Positions 9,243-18,803 of a DNA stretch of 27,562 bases are shown piece by piece. The notes beneath the pieces were generated by a model, which did not search any database, was not told the origin of the DNA, and was given only the letters and a program-made list of their open reading frames with translations. This DNA comes from Gryganskiella cystojenkinii (taxonomy: Eukaryota > Mortierellomycota > Mortierellomycetes > Mortierellales > Mortierellaceae), in assembly GCA_015852425.1 (NCBI GenBank), contig JAAAIG010000520.1, forward strand, positions 1-27,562. The letters run 5' to 3'. Numbering within the stretch: position 1 is the stretch's first letter; every line of letters begins with the position of its first letter. The translations under genes were made by a program, and so were the position numbers.

Positions 9243-12200
9243 TTAAGCATCCACTACTGGATTCTCTTCTTCATCCTTATCTTGCTGCTGCTGTTGTTCT
9301 TGATCTTGTTCGGTTCTCACAACTGATGCAAACGGCACACGGGATTCCCGGTTCAACAATGCGTCGATGGTTCGAGCAGAGCGTGGCGACACCGTCACTG
9401 GGAGTCCACCGAGGTAGAGCTCCTCCTCTTCTTCTTCCGCATGTTGCAATGGTTCAGACACCTCCTCGTTTCGGCCGCTCTGAACTGCGGCCTGTTCAAC
9501 GGTCATCGAATGATGACCAACCTGGACGTCTAGTCCTTGAACCTGTTGGAAATTAGGCTCGTCTATACGTCCATAGGAGTGGATCCTTTGATTCATCCCT
9601 GGTATACCAGTTGCTATACCAGCACTCGCCCCTGCTCCGGCCGAGGACGACGAACTTCCAGACGATCCACCTCCTTCAGATTTTTTGTTGAGGTGTGATG
9701 GTGGGACCCATTCTTCGCCACCAAAAGTGCGCCCTTGCTGCGCGACCTTCTCCTCTTGACCGATAGGGGCTGTACGATCAAGGGTACCTAGAGGTGGAAG
9801 GCGCTCTGTGGAAGAGGTATCTCCGCCTATAGGACAGTCGACAAAGTCAGAGGTCTCTATGGGAATCTCTTGTTCGAGATTACTCATTATGACCCCTGCT
9901 CCGGGGACCTTGCTCTGAAGCCCTGGTATGGGCAAACGAAGAGTAACGGCGGGGGAATGAGATCCCTGCGTAGGAACCGCTACACCAGAGGCCGAGGCCG
10001 AGATCGAGGTAGGATTCTGTTCGTCCACCATCATTCCTTTGTTCAAGGTCGGGATCGCCGAGAGGATGGCGGTCTTGCGACGCTCATATTGGTGTTGTAT
10101 GAAGGCCATACGACCAGCGGGGTCGGTGGGCATGGCGGCGGTACCGCTCGAGGAGTATACGGCTCCCCCTTGTGGCAAGCTCTTCTCATCCTGCTGAGCA
10201 AAAGTCGAGGCACCATTATCAAATAGGACACCTGTCATCTTTTTCTCTTCGAGGATCTTGGAACCTGCCACATCATCGGTGTCGGACAACGACATTCCTG
10301 GTCCCTGACCAAAGCCTTCCCATTCAAAGTCCATGTGGGGGTCTTCCGATAGATCCAAGGCAAGGTCGACGGATTTGTTCAGATGATCTGATTGATTTAT
10401 GCCGCTATGGCCACCGCTGATTCCTGCGGATGGATCGTGGTTCTGACCTGAGCCCGGACTAACCGATTGCACAAGGCCATGGGCCAACTCACCGCTCTTG
10501 GTAATGAAATCCAACTTGTTGCCGAAAAGCGCACCAGACTCGGAAAGGACAACATCGGTATCCTTGACAGCACCGTAAGAGGTGCTCTCGGAGCCGGTGA
10601 GAATGTCGATCATGGTCTGGCTCTTGCCCATGTTACGGGCCCAGTCCAAAGCAGTGAGACTGTTCTTGTCCTGAATCAACACGTTCACACCACGGGCCAT
10701 CAACTCGCGCGCGAGCTCTTGGAACTCTTGAGCGACGGCAAGGTGGAGCATCGAGTGACCAGTACTGTTGACCATGCTCAAGCCCTCGACGTTCTTGTTC
10801 GAGGCAGTGTCCAAAAGTCTGAAGGTCTGCAAGACCATCTGTTCCACGTTGGAGAACGAGTTTCCGTTGAGAGACGAGGCACTGTCAAGTCCTCCCTCGA
10901 GAAGATCGCTGAACATGGCAAACTCGTGGGCGCGCGTCATGACAGAGTCGAGAGGACCATCCATGCGAGCAGTGATGTTCATCATGCGCTGGAGAGCTAG
11001 CTTGATGAGCTCACGTTCGTTGTCATCAACGTAGGTGAACGTCGCCAGGGCAACAGCAGACTCGACTGCGTTCACGGCAAAGACGGGGACGGTGTCAGCC
11101 TTGTTCGAGGCCGGGGTGACGCACTCCAACATGTGGTTGTGCTGGGGCAGGACAGGGACCATGTTTTCGCCAAAGCAGACGTACATGACCTCACCGACAG
11201 CGAAGCCAGTGCCATGAATGGTGACCAAGGTACCGCCACGGACAGACCCAGTGTTGGGGGTCATGTGGCTAATCAAAGCGACGGGTTGTTGTTGTTGTGG
11301 TTGAGATGAAGAATCTTCCACGAGGTCGGGGAAAAGTGATAACATCGGGTCAGGGGGTGGTGGCGAGGGTACGGTGAACGGAATGTCGGAACTGTCAATA
11401 AACTCGTCCAGATCTGGACTGAGAGACCATTCAAGCGGCGAGTCCAAAAGAGAGTTGGGGGGCGAGGGTATTTGCTGTCCTATAGGGCTATGCCCTGGCT
11501 TATGGGGCCTCGGATCCCGTTTTGTTTTCGAGGTTACAGATTTGACAATGTTGCGCGCCGCCGAGGTCGATTGTTGTTGTTGGTGATCGGGCTGTGCAGA
11601 GTCGAAGGTGGACTTTGCAGGAGTAACGGTGGTGCGAGAACCAGCAGCGGCGGCGGCTCTATTTTTGTTCTGGTGGTAGAACATCAAGGGCAGGGTGACA
11701 TGGGAGGCAATCGAGGTGTCCGACTGGGAGTCGAAACGGATCACAAAGCCCTCCTTTTCCTTCTTGTGGCCACAGTAACAGTTGATCTTAAACTGAATGT
11801 TGGCGACGCCGGAACGGAAACTGATCAAAGAATCGCCATCTTCAGTACGGTGGAGTTCAGGCAGCATGTGCATGATCTATTATAGTTGATAACATTCGAA
11901 AAGGACGAAAAGTTGATTGGGTTATTATTAGCCATGATGAGAATCCTAAGGGAACTCAAAGAGAAAGTTTTTTTTTTACCGAGAGAACCCCAAACTTACT
12001 CTGCTTTCGGATTGATCCAACTTTGTGGACATGCGACGGGCACATCGGAGACAGGCTTCCTTCTCCTCCTGCCAGCCGTTCGAGGGACACTGAAGCGTGG
12101 CGTGGACATTCAGGACACGCTTGGTCGCAAGCTCGTCGTTCGACATCAACTTGTCAGCCTGGGTAAGGAACAAGTCCTTGGGCAGACGAACAAAGTCGTA

Positions 12201-12677
12201 CGAGTTGTCGATTGTCCCTGAAGACTGGTCAATGATCGAGAGTTCAACATAGATGATGGTCTCGATACGGAGACGGTCCTCAATCTGGGTGGGGATGTAC
12301 TCCTGAAGCTCCTTTTTAAAGACGTGGGTCTTGACGTTCAAGCGGTGGGTCAAGACGGGTGACAACGAAGCCTTGGATTGGAGACTATGTGAGGAAGGTG
12401 GTTGATGTTGTCAGAGAGGAACGAAGAAGAGGAGGATGAGATATGAGGATCAGGATTCAAGAGGTCGGTCTCCGAGGTTGTTTGTCGCCAAATTGTCCTT
12501 TGAATAAAAAAGAGCAGAGTTGACTGCGTGGGTACAACTGTATATCAGAGGAAATAAAAAAAATACTTGCCTGGCCAAGGGGTCAGTGAGGGAGAAGAGA
12601 TGAGCGAGACAGGCTGTCGAGTCCTGCTGCATGAAGGGCGAGTCAAGGCCCTGTTGTTGAATGAAAAAGGGAGGCAT
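9243..12677 (-). CDS. Spt23/Mga2-like transcription factor with IPT/TIG and ankyrin domains (3 exons)
   Basis: Exons on the minus strand: 12677-12571, 12384-12000 and 11876-9243, giving 1041 residues. The second intron is GT-AG and phase 0; the first is GC-AG (see separate entry). Residues about 40-235 match the N-terminal region of yeast Spt23/Mga2: a conserved block, a Cys pair (ACLRCARR), then CYCGHKKEKEGF. The IPT/TIG fold is at about 363-447 (ITPNTGSVRGGTLVTIHGTGF-type start, ending in ATFTYVDD). An ankyrin pair follows at about 536-590 (GHSMLHLAVAQ, then SLTALDWARNMG). In yeast these proteins are ER-anchored precursors freed by the proteasome to activate OLE1. Here the long Ser/Gly/Gln-rich tail ends in Asp/Glu-rich sequence with no hydrophobic segment, so a membrane anchor is not visible. 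Family assignment is good from domain order; the target genes are unknown. CAMTA was considered but there is no CG-1 or IQ motif. Confidence 0.85.
12385..12570 (-). other. GC-AG intron in the Spt23/Mga2-like gene
   Basis: The border reads CCAG then GCAAGT at 12570 on the minus strand, which is the textbook context of a GC donor, and the acceptor is ACATAG at 12385. Exon 1 ends two bases into a codon and exon 2 needs exactly that phase to read the conserved frame. The nearby GT (GTATTT, four bases further in) would give phase 0 and break the frame. The length is 186 bases. Confidence 0.7.
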
Positions 12678-12689
12678 GACAACAAGAGA

Positions 12690-12885
12690 GTGGAGAGTGG
12701 AGAGGGTATAGAGAGTAACGGAAAGAGAGAGTGGGAGAGAGAGAGAGTAAGGTAAGGAGTGGATGATGTAAGGATAAGAGTATCAATCCAAAATGAGTAT
12801 TCTCTAATTGACGAGAGGAGAGAGGGGGGTGAAGGATGAGAAAGAGAGGGAGAGAAAGAGAAAGTAGAAAGAGAGAAAAACATGC
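12690..12885 (-). promoter_or_regulatory. CT-rich leader or promoter tract of the Spt23/Mga2-like gene
   Basis: Nearly continuous pyrimidine run on the coding strand just before the start codon at 12677, with CTCTCT repeats at about 12725-12750 and 12840-12880. Pyrimidine tracts just upstream of transcription starts or in 5' leaders are common in fungi; the assignment is by position. Confidence 0.4.
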
Positions 12886-13201
12886 AATCAAATCAAATGC
12901 ATTAAACAATCCATTCCCAGTGAACAGAGAGAGACACAAAGGACGCAGCAGCCACGCTCGAAAGTCCGCCCGGGGTCTCCGATTGGAATTTGTCCGAGGG
13001 CAATGACGACCATTTTGAATGTTTTAACTCCAAGTTTAAGTGCCGCGCGCAGTTTTCTCCATTGCTCCAATCGACGTAAATAAAGACTTGGACCGGAGGC
13101 TGAGCCATCCTTATTCATTTCACAAATTCTTTTGACTTCAAGAGTGGCTTTCGTAACTTTTCAGCAGGGACAACACAAGTAATCACATGACTTTTGATAT
13201 C

Positions 13202-13222
13202 TTTTTTTTTTTTTTTTTTTTT
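13202..13222 (-). repeat. Homopolymer A21 tract behind the O-fucosyltransferase-like gene
   Basis: Twenty-one consecutive T on the plus strand, so A21 in the sense of the minus-strand gene, starting 28 bases after its stop codon. It is the longest homopolymer in the window. Confidence 0.9.
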
Positions 13223-13250
13223 GGCTGAAGCTCAGCTACCCGGACTATCT

Positions 13251-16172
13251 CTACATGAAGACAGCTCGACGACCATACCAGTCCTCTTGACGATACGCTC
13301 CGATCCTGGCCTCAGAACTGGCACGGACACCGATCAGGACCTGGGCTCGAGCCATAAACATTTGCTCAATCATTCGAGCACCAAACAGGCCCAGGCCCGA
13401 ACGCGTTCCCATCTTTTGGTGGTCAAGCACATGCCAGCCCAACGCTCGGAACTCGTCCATCTCTCTTTGAAGGCCATCCTCTTCTCCTTCATCTTCCTCC
13501 TCCTGATAGTTTTCATCCATATTATCTCCTCTTCTTTCGTCCTGGCTTTGATCTTGCTGTACTTGCTGGGTGGAGAACAGCTCATTATTGCTGCCGTCAT
13601 CTTCATCCTCAAAGATCGTCGTCGACGACAAGTTCCCGTCTGAATTAGGATAGAGTGTGGACGAGGTTGACGGAGTCGTTGTCACAGACGATGATGTTGA
13701 GGAGGAAGAAATGATCACATAGACAGGGAGACCCCTAAGCTGAGGGTTGAGGACTTGAGTCGAATGAAGTTTCAAAGCGAGTTCTTGCGCCGTAGGGAGA
13801 CAGGAGGAGAACGAGGAGGCGATCTGGTGCTGCTGGAATAGTCGCCTTTGTTGTGGTGGATAGTGAATCTGACAGTACTCTGAAAACTCGGTGCCTCGGA
13901 CAACATGTATGGCGATAAAGGGCCCCAGTGGTGGGGTCACCTTGCTGTTGGCGTAGGTATTATGATTAAGGTAATAGTCGTTGTAGGTTGTAGATTCATT
14001 AGAGATGTCATCGCCATTGTTGTTGTTGCTGATATTGTTATCATCGCTGTTGTGGCTTCCGTCGGATGCAGAGCTGCTCTTCTCCCTGTTTTGAAAGTCA
14101 ATGAGCTTGGTCTTGTCCACGGTCACGGCACTGTCTTGGAGGTTGTCGAGCTCGTTGTGATAGAGTGGCGCTTTTGCGCGAGCAGGAGTCTCGCCCTGGT
14201 CATTCACATACTTTCTTTGAGCATGCATCAGTTCCTGCCATGACCGCACCGTTGCTGATGTTGGAGACGAAGACGAGAGACCGTTGCCCAATGCCTGGAC
14301 CAGCCCAGCAAAATACTTTTGAATTCTTGGCGTAAAATAAAGGTACCGACCGAACAGATCCCAGTCCTCGCGAGCGGGAACATCGACCTTGAACGCATTC
14401 GTGATACAGACCAACGAGGGTTCGTTTTCATCCTGGACTCGAAGACTCTGGACCAGACCGTTGAACCCCGTGGACGTTGTGGCCTCCACCAGACTCGTAT
14501 CCAGAGAGAGATCAAATTTCCATTGACGGAGAAATTCCTTGGCGGTATAATCTAATGGACGCAAGGATCCGACTCCACAGGTGATATGACAACGAAGCCT
14601 CTCGCTTGATCCGGCTCTGGATGGTGAGAGCTCTCGGAGGTCCTTCAGTTCCTTGACCTTGGCGCCGGTGAGGTACATGAACGTATCGAGATCAAAGAAA
14701 TCGGACCAGGACTGACTACTACGCGAAGAGGAACCCTGTGGGCCAGAGGCTGTGATTGGTGGCAGGATCAAGGTCCGACCTAACGACTTTGACAGCATAA
14801 GCGCACGAAGCATCCCATAAAACTGGAACGTCAACCCACCGGACGGCAAGTAGACCATATACTTTGTCGACGGATCAAGTCTAGATTGAAGCGTGGACGA
14901 TGAGGATATTGATCCAGATTGCGATGACTGCTGTCGGTTTCGTTGTTGGACCACGTAATCGTCCTCGAGTTCCAAGTAGTCCTCATCTGACAGGGACTCG
15001 GCGCTGCTTTCACTCCACATATCAACATATGCCTCTTGAGGGGTGTCATCTTCCTCCCAGGCGGCCAGATCACCCTCACCACGGTCTTGCTCTTGACCAT
15101 CCTCGTCTGCATCTTCATCACTCTCCTCGACCGCAGCAACGACCTCTTGGATCTGCTCGTTCTCGTCGTCCATGATCAACATCATCTGGGCAGAGTCGAC
15201 ATTGATCTCTTTCTCAGCGACCTTTCTTCGACTCTCGACCTCTTCTTGGTCTTCGCTGTTATCGTCTTCCTCGGCTCCTTCGTCGACCTCCATGTTTTCG
15301 TCGCCAATTGGAATCTCCTCGACCTCAAGATCAAGGCTATCTTCCCCAAGGATATAATCCTCTACCCGATCTTCGTCCGAACCATCGTCGCCTTCATACT
15401 CGTCGTCTTCCATATACTCCTCTTCGTCCTCGTTTTCATCGACAGAGGAGATCGGGACCTTGCGATTGGAGTTCTCATCTCTGTTATGTTGGTCCTCTAC
15501 ATAGAGAAAACTCCAGGGTCGTCGGACACTTGAATCGGAATCAGGATCCTGGGTCGTTCGAGCAGTACTTGCAAAGAGACCCTTACCACCGAATGACAGT
15601 GCGGATGAGAGCCCATGTTGTGGTTGTTGTTGGTGGTGGTCGGGTCTCGTCGATGATGCACTAGAGATCCGATCTACTTGTCCATTCCGGATATGTTTAC
15701 AGCGACCCGTCGAGATGTCGCAACCCGCGTAATGATAGATCACCAGAGTGAGAGACGAGAAGGTGAGGAGAATGGACAAAAGAAGAAAGATCTGGCGGTT
15801 CCGTTTTGCGCCTTGTCGTTGATTGACAGATGGGTGCCAGTGGACCTGCAGATTCGCCTTTCGTTTCGGAGATTGAGTAGATTTTGATGAGGATAGAGAT
15901 GATATGGTGGAGGAGAAGAAAATGTTTGAGGGCGTCGCCGGCCGGGATGAGATCGACGGAGAAATCGGCGGTGAAGATGTAGAAGCCGGAGGGATGTTGA
16001 TCGTGTGTGAAGTATTGATGTTGCGGGTGTATTGAGTTTGGATCGGGTTGAGGCTGTGATGGTAGGGTGGTGGTGGAGATTGTCTGTGAGTGGGATATAG
16101 CGAAACCTCTCCTGGAGACGAAGGTTCGTCCGAAGCTCTGGTTGCATGAGAATGTAAGTGAGAGTGTGCCAT
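13251..16172 (-). CDS. Golgi-type O-fucosyltransferase-like protein with an acidic stem, intronless
   Basis: One open frame of 973 residues. The architecture is that of a type II Golgi glycosyltransferase: a Ser/Pro/His-rich cytosolic tail, basic residues before a single membrane helix at about 128-148, then a long lumenal part. Residues about 243-407 are a very acidic stem dominated by Asp and Glu. The catalytic-type region starts near 435 (KYMVYLPSGGLTFQFYGML, then ALMLSKSLGRTLILPP), which is typical of the GDP-fucose protein O-fucosyltransferase superfamily (PF10250-type). Further family points are the HVVRG segment at about 756-760, corresponding to the HxxR motif, and a C-terminal block near 925-955 (GLFGARMIEQMFMARAQVLIG). 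Ser/Asn-rich and acidic inserts interrupt the domain at about 635-745 and 822-905. Donor and acceptor are predicted from the family only; another nucleotide-sugar use is possible. There are no introns, unlike most neighbours. Confidence 0.82.
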   Translation of the reverse strand: MAHSHLHSHATRASDEPSSPGEVSLYPTHRQSPPPPYHHSLNPIQTQYTRNINTSHTINIPPASTSSPPISPSISSRPATPSNIFFSSTISSLSSSKSTQSPKRKANLQVHWHPSVNQRQGAKRNRQIFLLLSILLTFSSLTLVIYHYAGCDISTGRCKHIRNGQVDRISSASSTRPDHHQQQPQHGLSSALSFGGKGLFASTARTTQDPDSDSSVRRPWSFLYVEDQHNRDENSNRKVPISSVDENEDEEEYMEDDEYEGDDGSDEDRVEDYILGEDSLDLEVEEIPIGDENMEVDEGAEEDDNSEDQEEVESRRKVAEKEINVDSAQMMLIMDDENEQIQEVVAAVEESDEDADEDGQEQDRGEGDLAAWEEDDTPQEAYVDMWSESSAESLSDEDYLELEDDYVVQQRNRQQSSQSGSISSSSTLQSRLDPSTKYMVYLPSGGLTFQFYGMLRALMLSKSLGRTLILPPITASGPQGSSSRSSQSWSDFFDLDTFMYLTGAKVKELKDLRELSPSRAGSSERLRCHITCGVGSLRPLDYTAKEFLRQWKFDLSLDTSLVEATTSTGFNGLVQSLRVQDENEPSLVCITNAFKVDVPAREDWDLFGRYLYFTPRIQKYFAGLVQALGNGLSSSSPTSATVRSWQELMHAQRKYVNDQGETPARAKAPLYHNELDNLQDSAVTVDKTKLIDFQNREKSSSASDGSHNSDDNNISNNNNGDDISNESTTYNDYYLNHNTYANSKVTPPLGPFIAIHVVRGTEFSEYCQIHYPPQQRRLFQQHQIASSFSSCLPTAQELALKLHSTQVLNPQLRGLPVYVIISSSSTSSSVTTTPSTSSTLYPNSDGNLSSTTIFEDEDDGSNNELFSTQQVQQDQSQDERRGDNMDENYQEEEDEGEEDGLQREMDEFRALGWHVLDHQKMGTRSGLGLFGARMIEQMFMARAQVLIGVRASSEARIGAYRQEDWYGRRAVFM

Positions 16173-16754
16173 GGTTGTTTAGCAGTAAGATGATGAAGAA
16201 AGCAAAGTGTTGAAAAGGAGAGGAGAGGATGGGAAAAATGAGAAAGATGATAAAAGAAAAAAGAAAGAACGGGAAAGACGGCTCCCTTTTTTCAGGAACC
16301 TAAAAAGTGAGGAGAGACCTTCACGATATGATGATGGATTGCTGTAGGATACAATGCGCTCAAGCCAAGTTTGCTGCTCGCAGCGCGTATATTGTTGACG
16401 TGGACATGAAGCGAAGGCAGCCTGAACCTTGGGGCTTTTTTTTTGGCCGTCTATTTTCGCGCACATTCTTTTTTCTGTCTCCTGTTGCTCTGCTGCCTTT
16501 TTTTTTGAGTGCTTCAAGGTCTCCGTTTGCCTCCTTTTTTTTTCTTCTTCTTTTCGTACTTTGTTCCGCTCGTCTGGTTCTCCTACCCCTCTCGATGCTG
16601 GTTGGATTTCTTCCTCTCCCTTTCTCTTTGTTCTAGATCGACTCGGTATTTTGGGTGTTGTCAATAACGGGAGATGACACAATCCACCACACTTTTGCCT
16701 CCTCTACCCCTTCACTTCGGTCACTCCGCGCCAGATCAGGATACTTGCTATGCT

Positions 16755-16865
16755 TAGTGAAAGATACGCTGAGTGAAAGGTATGCTGAGTGAAAGGTACC
16801 CTAAGTGAAAGGTACGCTGAGTGAAAGGTAGAATGAAAGGCATACTGAGTGAAAGACACACTGAG
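16755..16865. repeat. Minisatellite, 16-bp unit, about 7 copies
   Basis: Seven tandem units with consensus GAGTGAAAGGTAYGCT: 16755-16770, 16771-16786, 16787-16802, 16803-16818, a shortened 12-bp copy 16819-16830, 16831-16846, 16847-16862, then GAG. The outer copies differ most from the consensus. The array keeps a minus-strand reading frame open (16704-16958), which gives a repetitive, unlikely protein. Confidence 0.9.
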
Positions 16866-17715
16866 GCCAAAAATAAAATAAAAATCGGAAGACATTTGGA
16901 AAAGGTATGTTACACTGGCAAACTCCTTAAACCTCCAGGGCTTCAAATTTGCGACCACAGGGCATGGAGGAGATAGAGGGACCGAGGGGTTAAGGAACAG
17001 GGTTGCATCCCTTCAACGTTTTTTGTTTCTTTGGAGCAAGTAGCATTCTTCAATGACCATTTTGATGGGGTTTTTTTGTCCAAGCGACCCTGTGTACAGG
17101 GTTGAGATTCATGCAAGAATGTCCAGGCAGGACAGAATGCGGGGCTTAACAACCAGGGATGAGGGTATGGGAAGTAAAAGGAGAGTAGGACGACAAAAAA
17201 GGGGGGATCAGAGAGGAGGCAAAGGAGAAATATATTTTTTTGTTTTTGTTGCTGTAGAAAACTAGGTTTCCGCGCCCATTGTCGCACCCTTGTCTAGGTT
17301 TTATTTTTCTACGGGGTCAAAGATTCACCAATGTTTTTTTTCGTAAAGCTCTTGAGAAGCGACTCTTTGAAACGCTTGTTATTTTGTAATTCCATTCAAG
17401 TACCCGAGAACGATCTTGAAGGAGCCCGCCATGGTAACGATAGTCTACCAAGGACAGCGGAGAGTCACAATGGTACCCATGTTACAAAGTCCCGTGTTTG
17501 AACGTATCTTTGATGCAGATGCTGCAGGTCTTAGCACATGTCGTGCTCTCACGTTTTTGTTGTAATTTGTACGACTCTCAATGCCGAAAGCGTTTTTACA
17601 TTTCCTTTCCACCGGAAAATCGAACGTACATTCAAACCGAATGGCCAAAGGGCCTTCTTCTCCGACTAAAAGGTCCCAGGACCACTTCTTGGGAAAAAAA
17701 ATCATGCAGAACACA

Positions 17716-17728
17716 TTTATTTTTTATT
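17716..17728 (-). terminator. Poly(A) signals for the small membrane-protein gene
   Basis: Two minus-strand AATAAA hexamers (TTTATT at 17716-17721 and 17723-17728 on the plus strand), about 70-80 bases after the stop codon at 17797. Inferred from position. Confidence 0.45.
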
Positions 17729-17796
17729 TTTTTTAGTCGCCGACATCCAAGATGTTTTTTTTAGTACTGCTCTTGGAATCTGAAATTTGATCAGGA

Positions 17797-18447
17797 CTAT
17801 GACGATATCGAGGAAGCTGAGGATGAAGACGGTCTCCGAGGACGATCGAAAAGGAGGAGCCGTGGCTCTGATTCCACAGAAGAAGACTCAAAGTCATCCA
17901 TCTCCATGGGTTCATCCACCTCCAATCGCCTAGAGTACGGACTCCTGCACGAAGAAGACGATGTTGTCCTGAACCGACTACTGGCTTTTAAACTCTTGCA
18001 TGATGCGCTAATCATCATCAACATCCGGGTCCTCCTCTTTTGGTCAGCACTGTTACTGCTGTAACTCCTGTTTGGTATTGTTGTTGATCTTGGTGTTGTT
18101 GTTGCAGTTTTTGTCGTTGAGGATGTTGTGGCTGCTGTTGTTCTTGTATTGATGGATTGAAAAGATGAAGGGTCAAACGGTTGCTCGTCCAGTGTCGAGG
18201 ACTCGAGAACCTCTGCAGTGACTTTTTCGACTGGTAGAGTGCCCTGACGACGATGTCGACGCCCAGCAGGGGTACAGCAGCATGGCCGATAGTCTAAATC
18301 CTCCTTCAGAGCTCGAGCACAGGTCGGACACGGACAAGGGAGATGGTTGCTGTGATGGTCCAGGTATTCGGGCGAAGGCGACTGAAGAAGTGAGACGATC
18401 AAGGCCACGGAGGAAAACGTGGACATGACCACGGCGGTGACGATCAT
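17797..18447 (-). CDS. Small Ser/Thr-rich protein with an N-terminal membrane helix, family unknown
   Basis: A single frame of 216 codons with ATG at 18447. Residues 2-23 (MIVTAVVMSTFSSVALIVSL region) are hydrophobic and could be a signal anchor or signal peptide. A Cys cluster follows at about 38-55 (CPCPTC, later CCC), which could bind metal or form disulfides. The rest is a Ser/Thr-rich linker with basic patches, then an acidic/Ser tail (EMDDFESSSVESE). I do not recognise a family. It looks real because the frame is long, the codon use resembles its neighbours, it has a logical N-terminus, and poly(A)-type signals follow the stop. It is head to tail with GPN1, 356 bases downstream of that gene's stop. 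A chance frame cannot be fully excluded. Confidence 0.6.
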   Translation of the reverse strand: MIVTAVVMSTFSSVALIVSLLQSPSPEYLDHHSNHLPCPCPTCARALKEDLDYRPCCCTPAGRRHRRQGTLPVEKVTAEVLESSTLDEQPFDPSSFQSINTRTTAATTSSTTKTATTTPRSTTIPNRSYSSNSADQKRRTRMLMMISASCKSLKASSRFRTTSSSSCRSPYSRRLEVDEPMEMDDFESSSVESEPRLLLFDRPRRPSSSSASSISS

Positions 18448-18803
18448 GTTATTATGGGGGAAGATAGACCGAGAACGTGATAGTGGAGATAGGGGTTAGA
18501 GTATCGATGGAGGAAGGAGTGGGTATAATGTGTACGCTCTTTGGGTATCAGAGGGTTTGACGAAAAGAGTGTGAAAGGGAAAAGTTAAAGTTTCGAAAAA
18601 AAAAAACTTGAATCGTTACCAGGGAAAAAAGAGCAAAGAAAAAACATGTTTGACAGTCACATCACGTGTTGTCGTTGGCAGATGGGTGGACCCTGCTGAA
18701 CTATGGCACAGGAGTATTTTCTTGATTATGCAATGCTATTTGTTTTATTGTGAAAAGGAGTGGAGAGATAGAATGCGAATGGCTCACCGCCTCTTTTTTG
18801 TTT
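18448..18803. other. Short intergenic region between GPN1 and the small membrane-protein gene
   Basis: Upstream region of the gene starting at 18447 and 3' flank of GPN1. A minus-strand AATAAA (TTTATT at 18744-18749) lies 55 bases after the GPN1 stop codon. Nothing else stands out. Confidence 0.5.
18744..18749 (-). terminator. Possible poly(A) signal of GPN1
   Basis: AATAAA on the minus strand, 55 bases downstream of the stop codon at 18804. Inferred from position. Confidence 0.45.

Larger units (their letters stand above)
12678..13250. other. Upstream region of the Spt23/Mga2-like gene with purine tract and A21 tract
   Basis: The stretch 12690-12885 is strongly purine-rich on the plus strand (GA repeats), so the minus-strand gene has a long CT-rich leader. 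Two overlapping minus-strand frames (12902-13108 and 12888-13118) are 60-76 codons long and show no domain. At 13202-13222 there are 21 T in a row, which is an A tract on the minus strand about 28 bases after the stop of the O-fucosyltransferase-like gene. Confidence 0.5.
16173..17796. other. Gene-poor region with a minisatellite
   Basis: Upstream region of the O-fucosyltransferase-like gene, and 3' flank of the small membrane-protein gene. The part 16180-16300 is purine-rich on the plus strand (CT-rich leader of the gene starting at 16172). A 16-bp tandem array lies at 16755-16865. From 16900 to 17720 there are only short frames (16943-17287 minus, 17053-17265 plus, 17445-17714 minus, 17498-17764 plus) without recognisable domains. 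I see no RNA gene or transposon end. Confidence 0.5.

Noticed and set aside
10467..11000. 177-codon plus-strand frame
   Set aside because: Antisense shadow of the IPT-ankyrin gene; it has no domain, and the minus strand shows clear IPT and ankyrin motifs.
12888..13118. Two small minus-strand frames upstream of the Spt23/Mga2-like gene
   Set aside because: They overlap in different frames, are under 80 codons and show no splice link to the first exon at 12677.
15036..15533. 165-codon hydrophobic plus-strand frame that looks like a membrane protein
   Set aside because: It is the reverse complement of the Asp/Glu codons of the acidic stem, which read as Val/Leu/Ile/Phe on the other strand.
16704..16958. 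Minus-strand frame with repeated Phe-His-Ser segments
   Set aside because: Kept open by the 16-bp minisatellite; no start context or domain.
16943..17764. Several frames of 70-115 codons in the gene-poor region
   Set aside because: Composition is chance-like, there is no domain and no consistent splice signals joining them.
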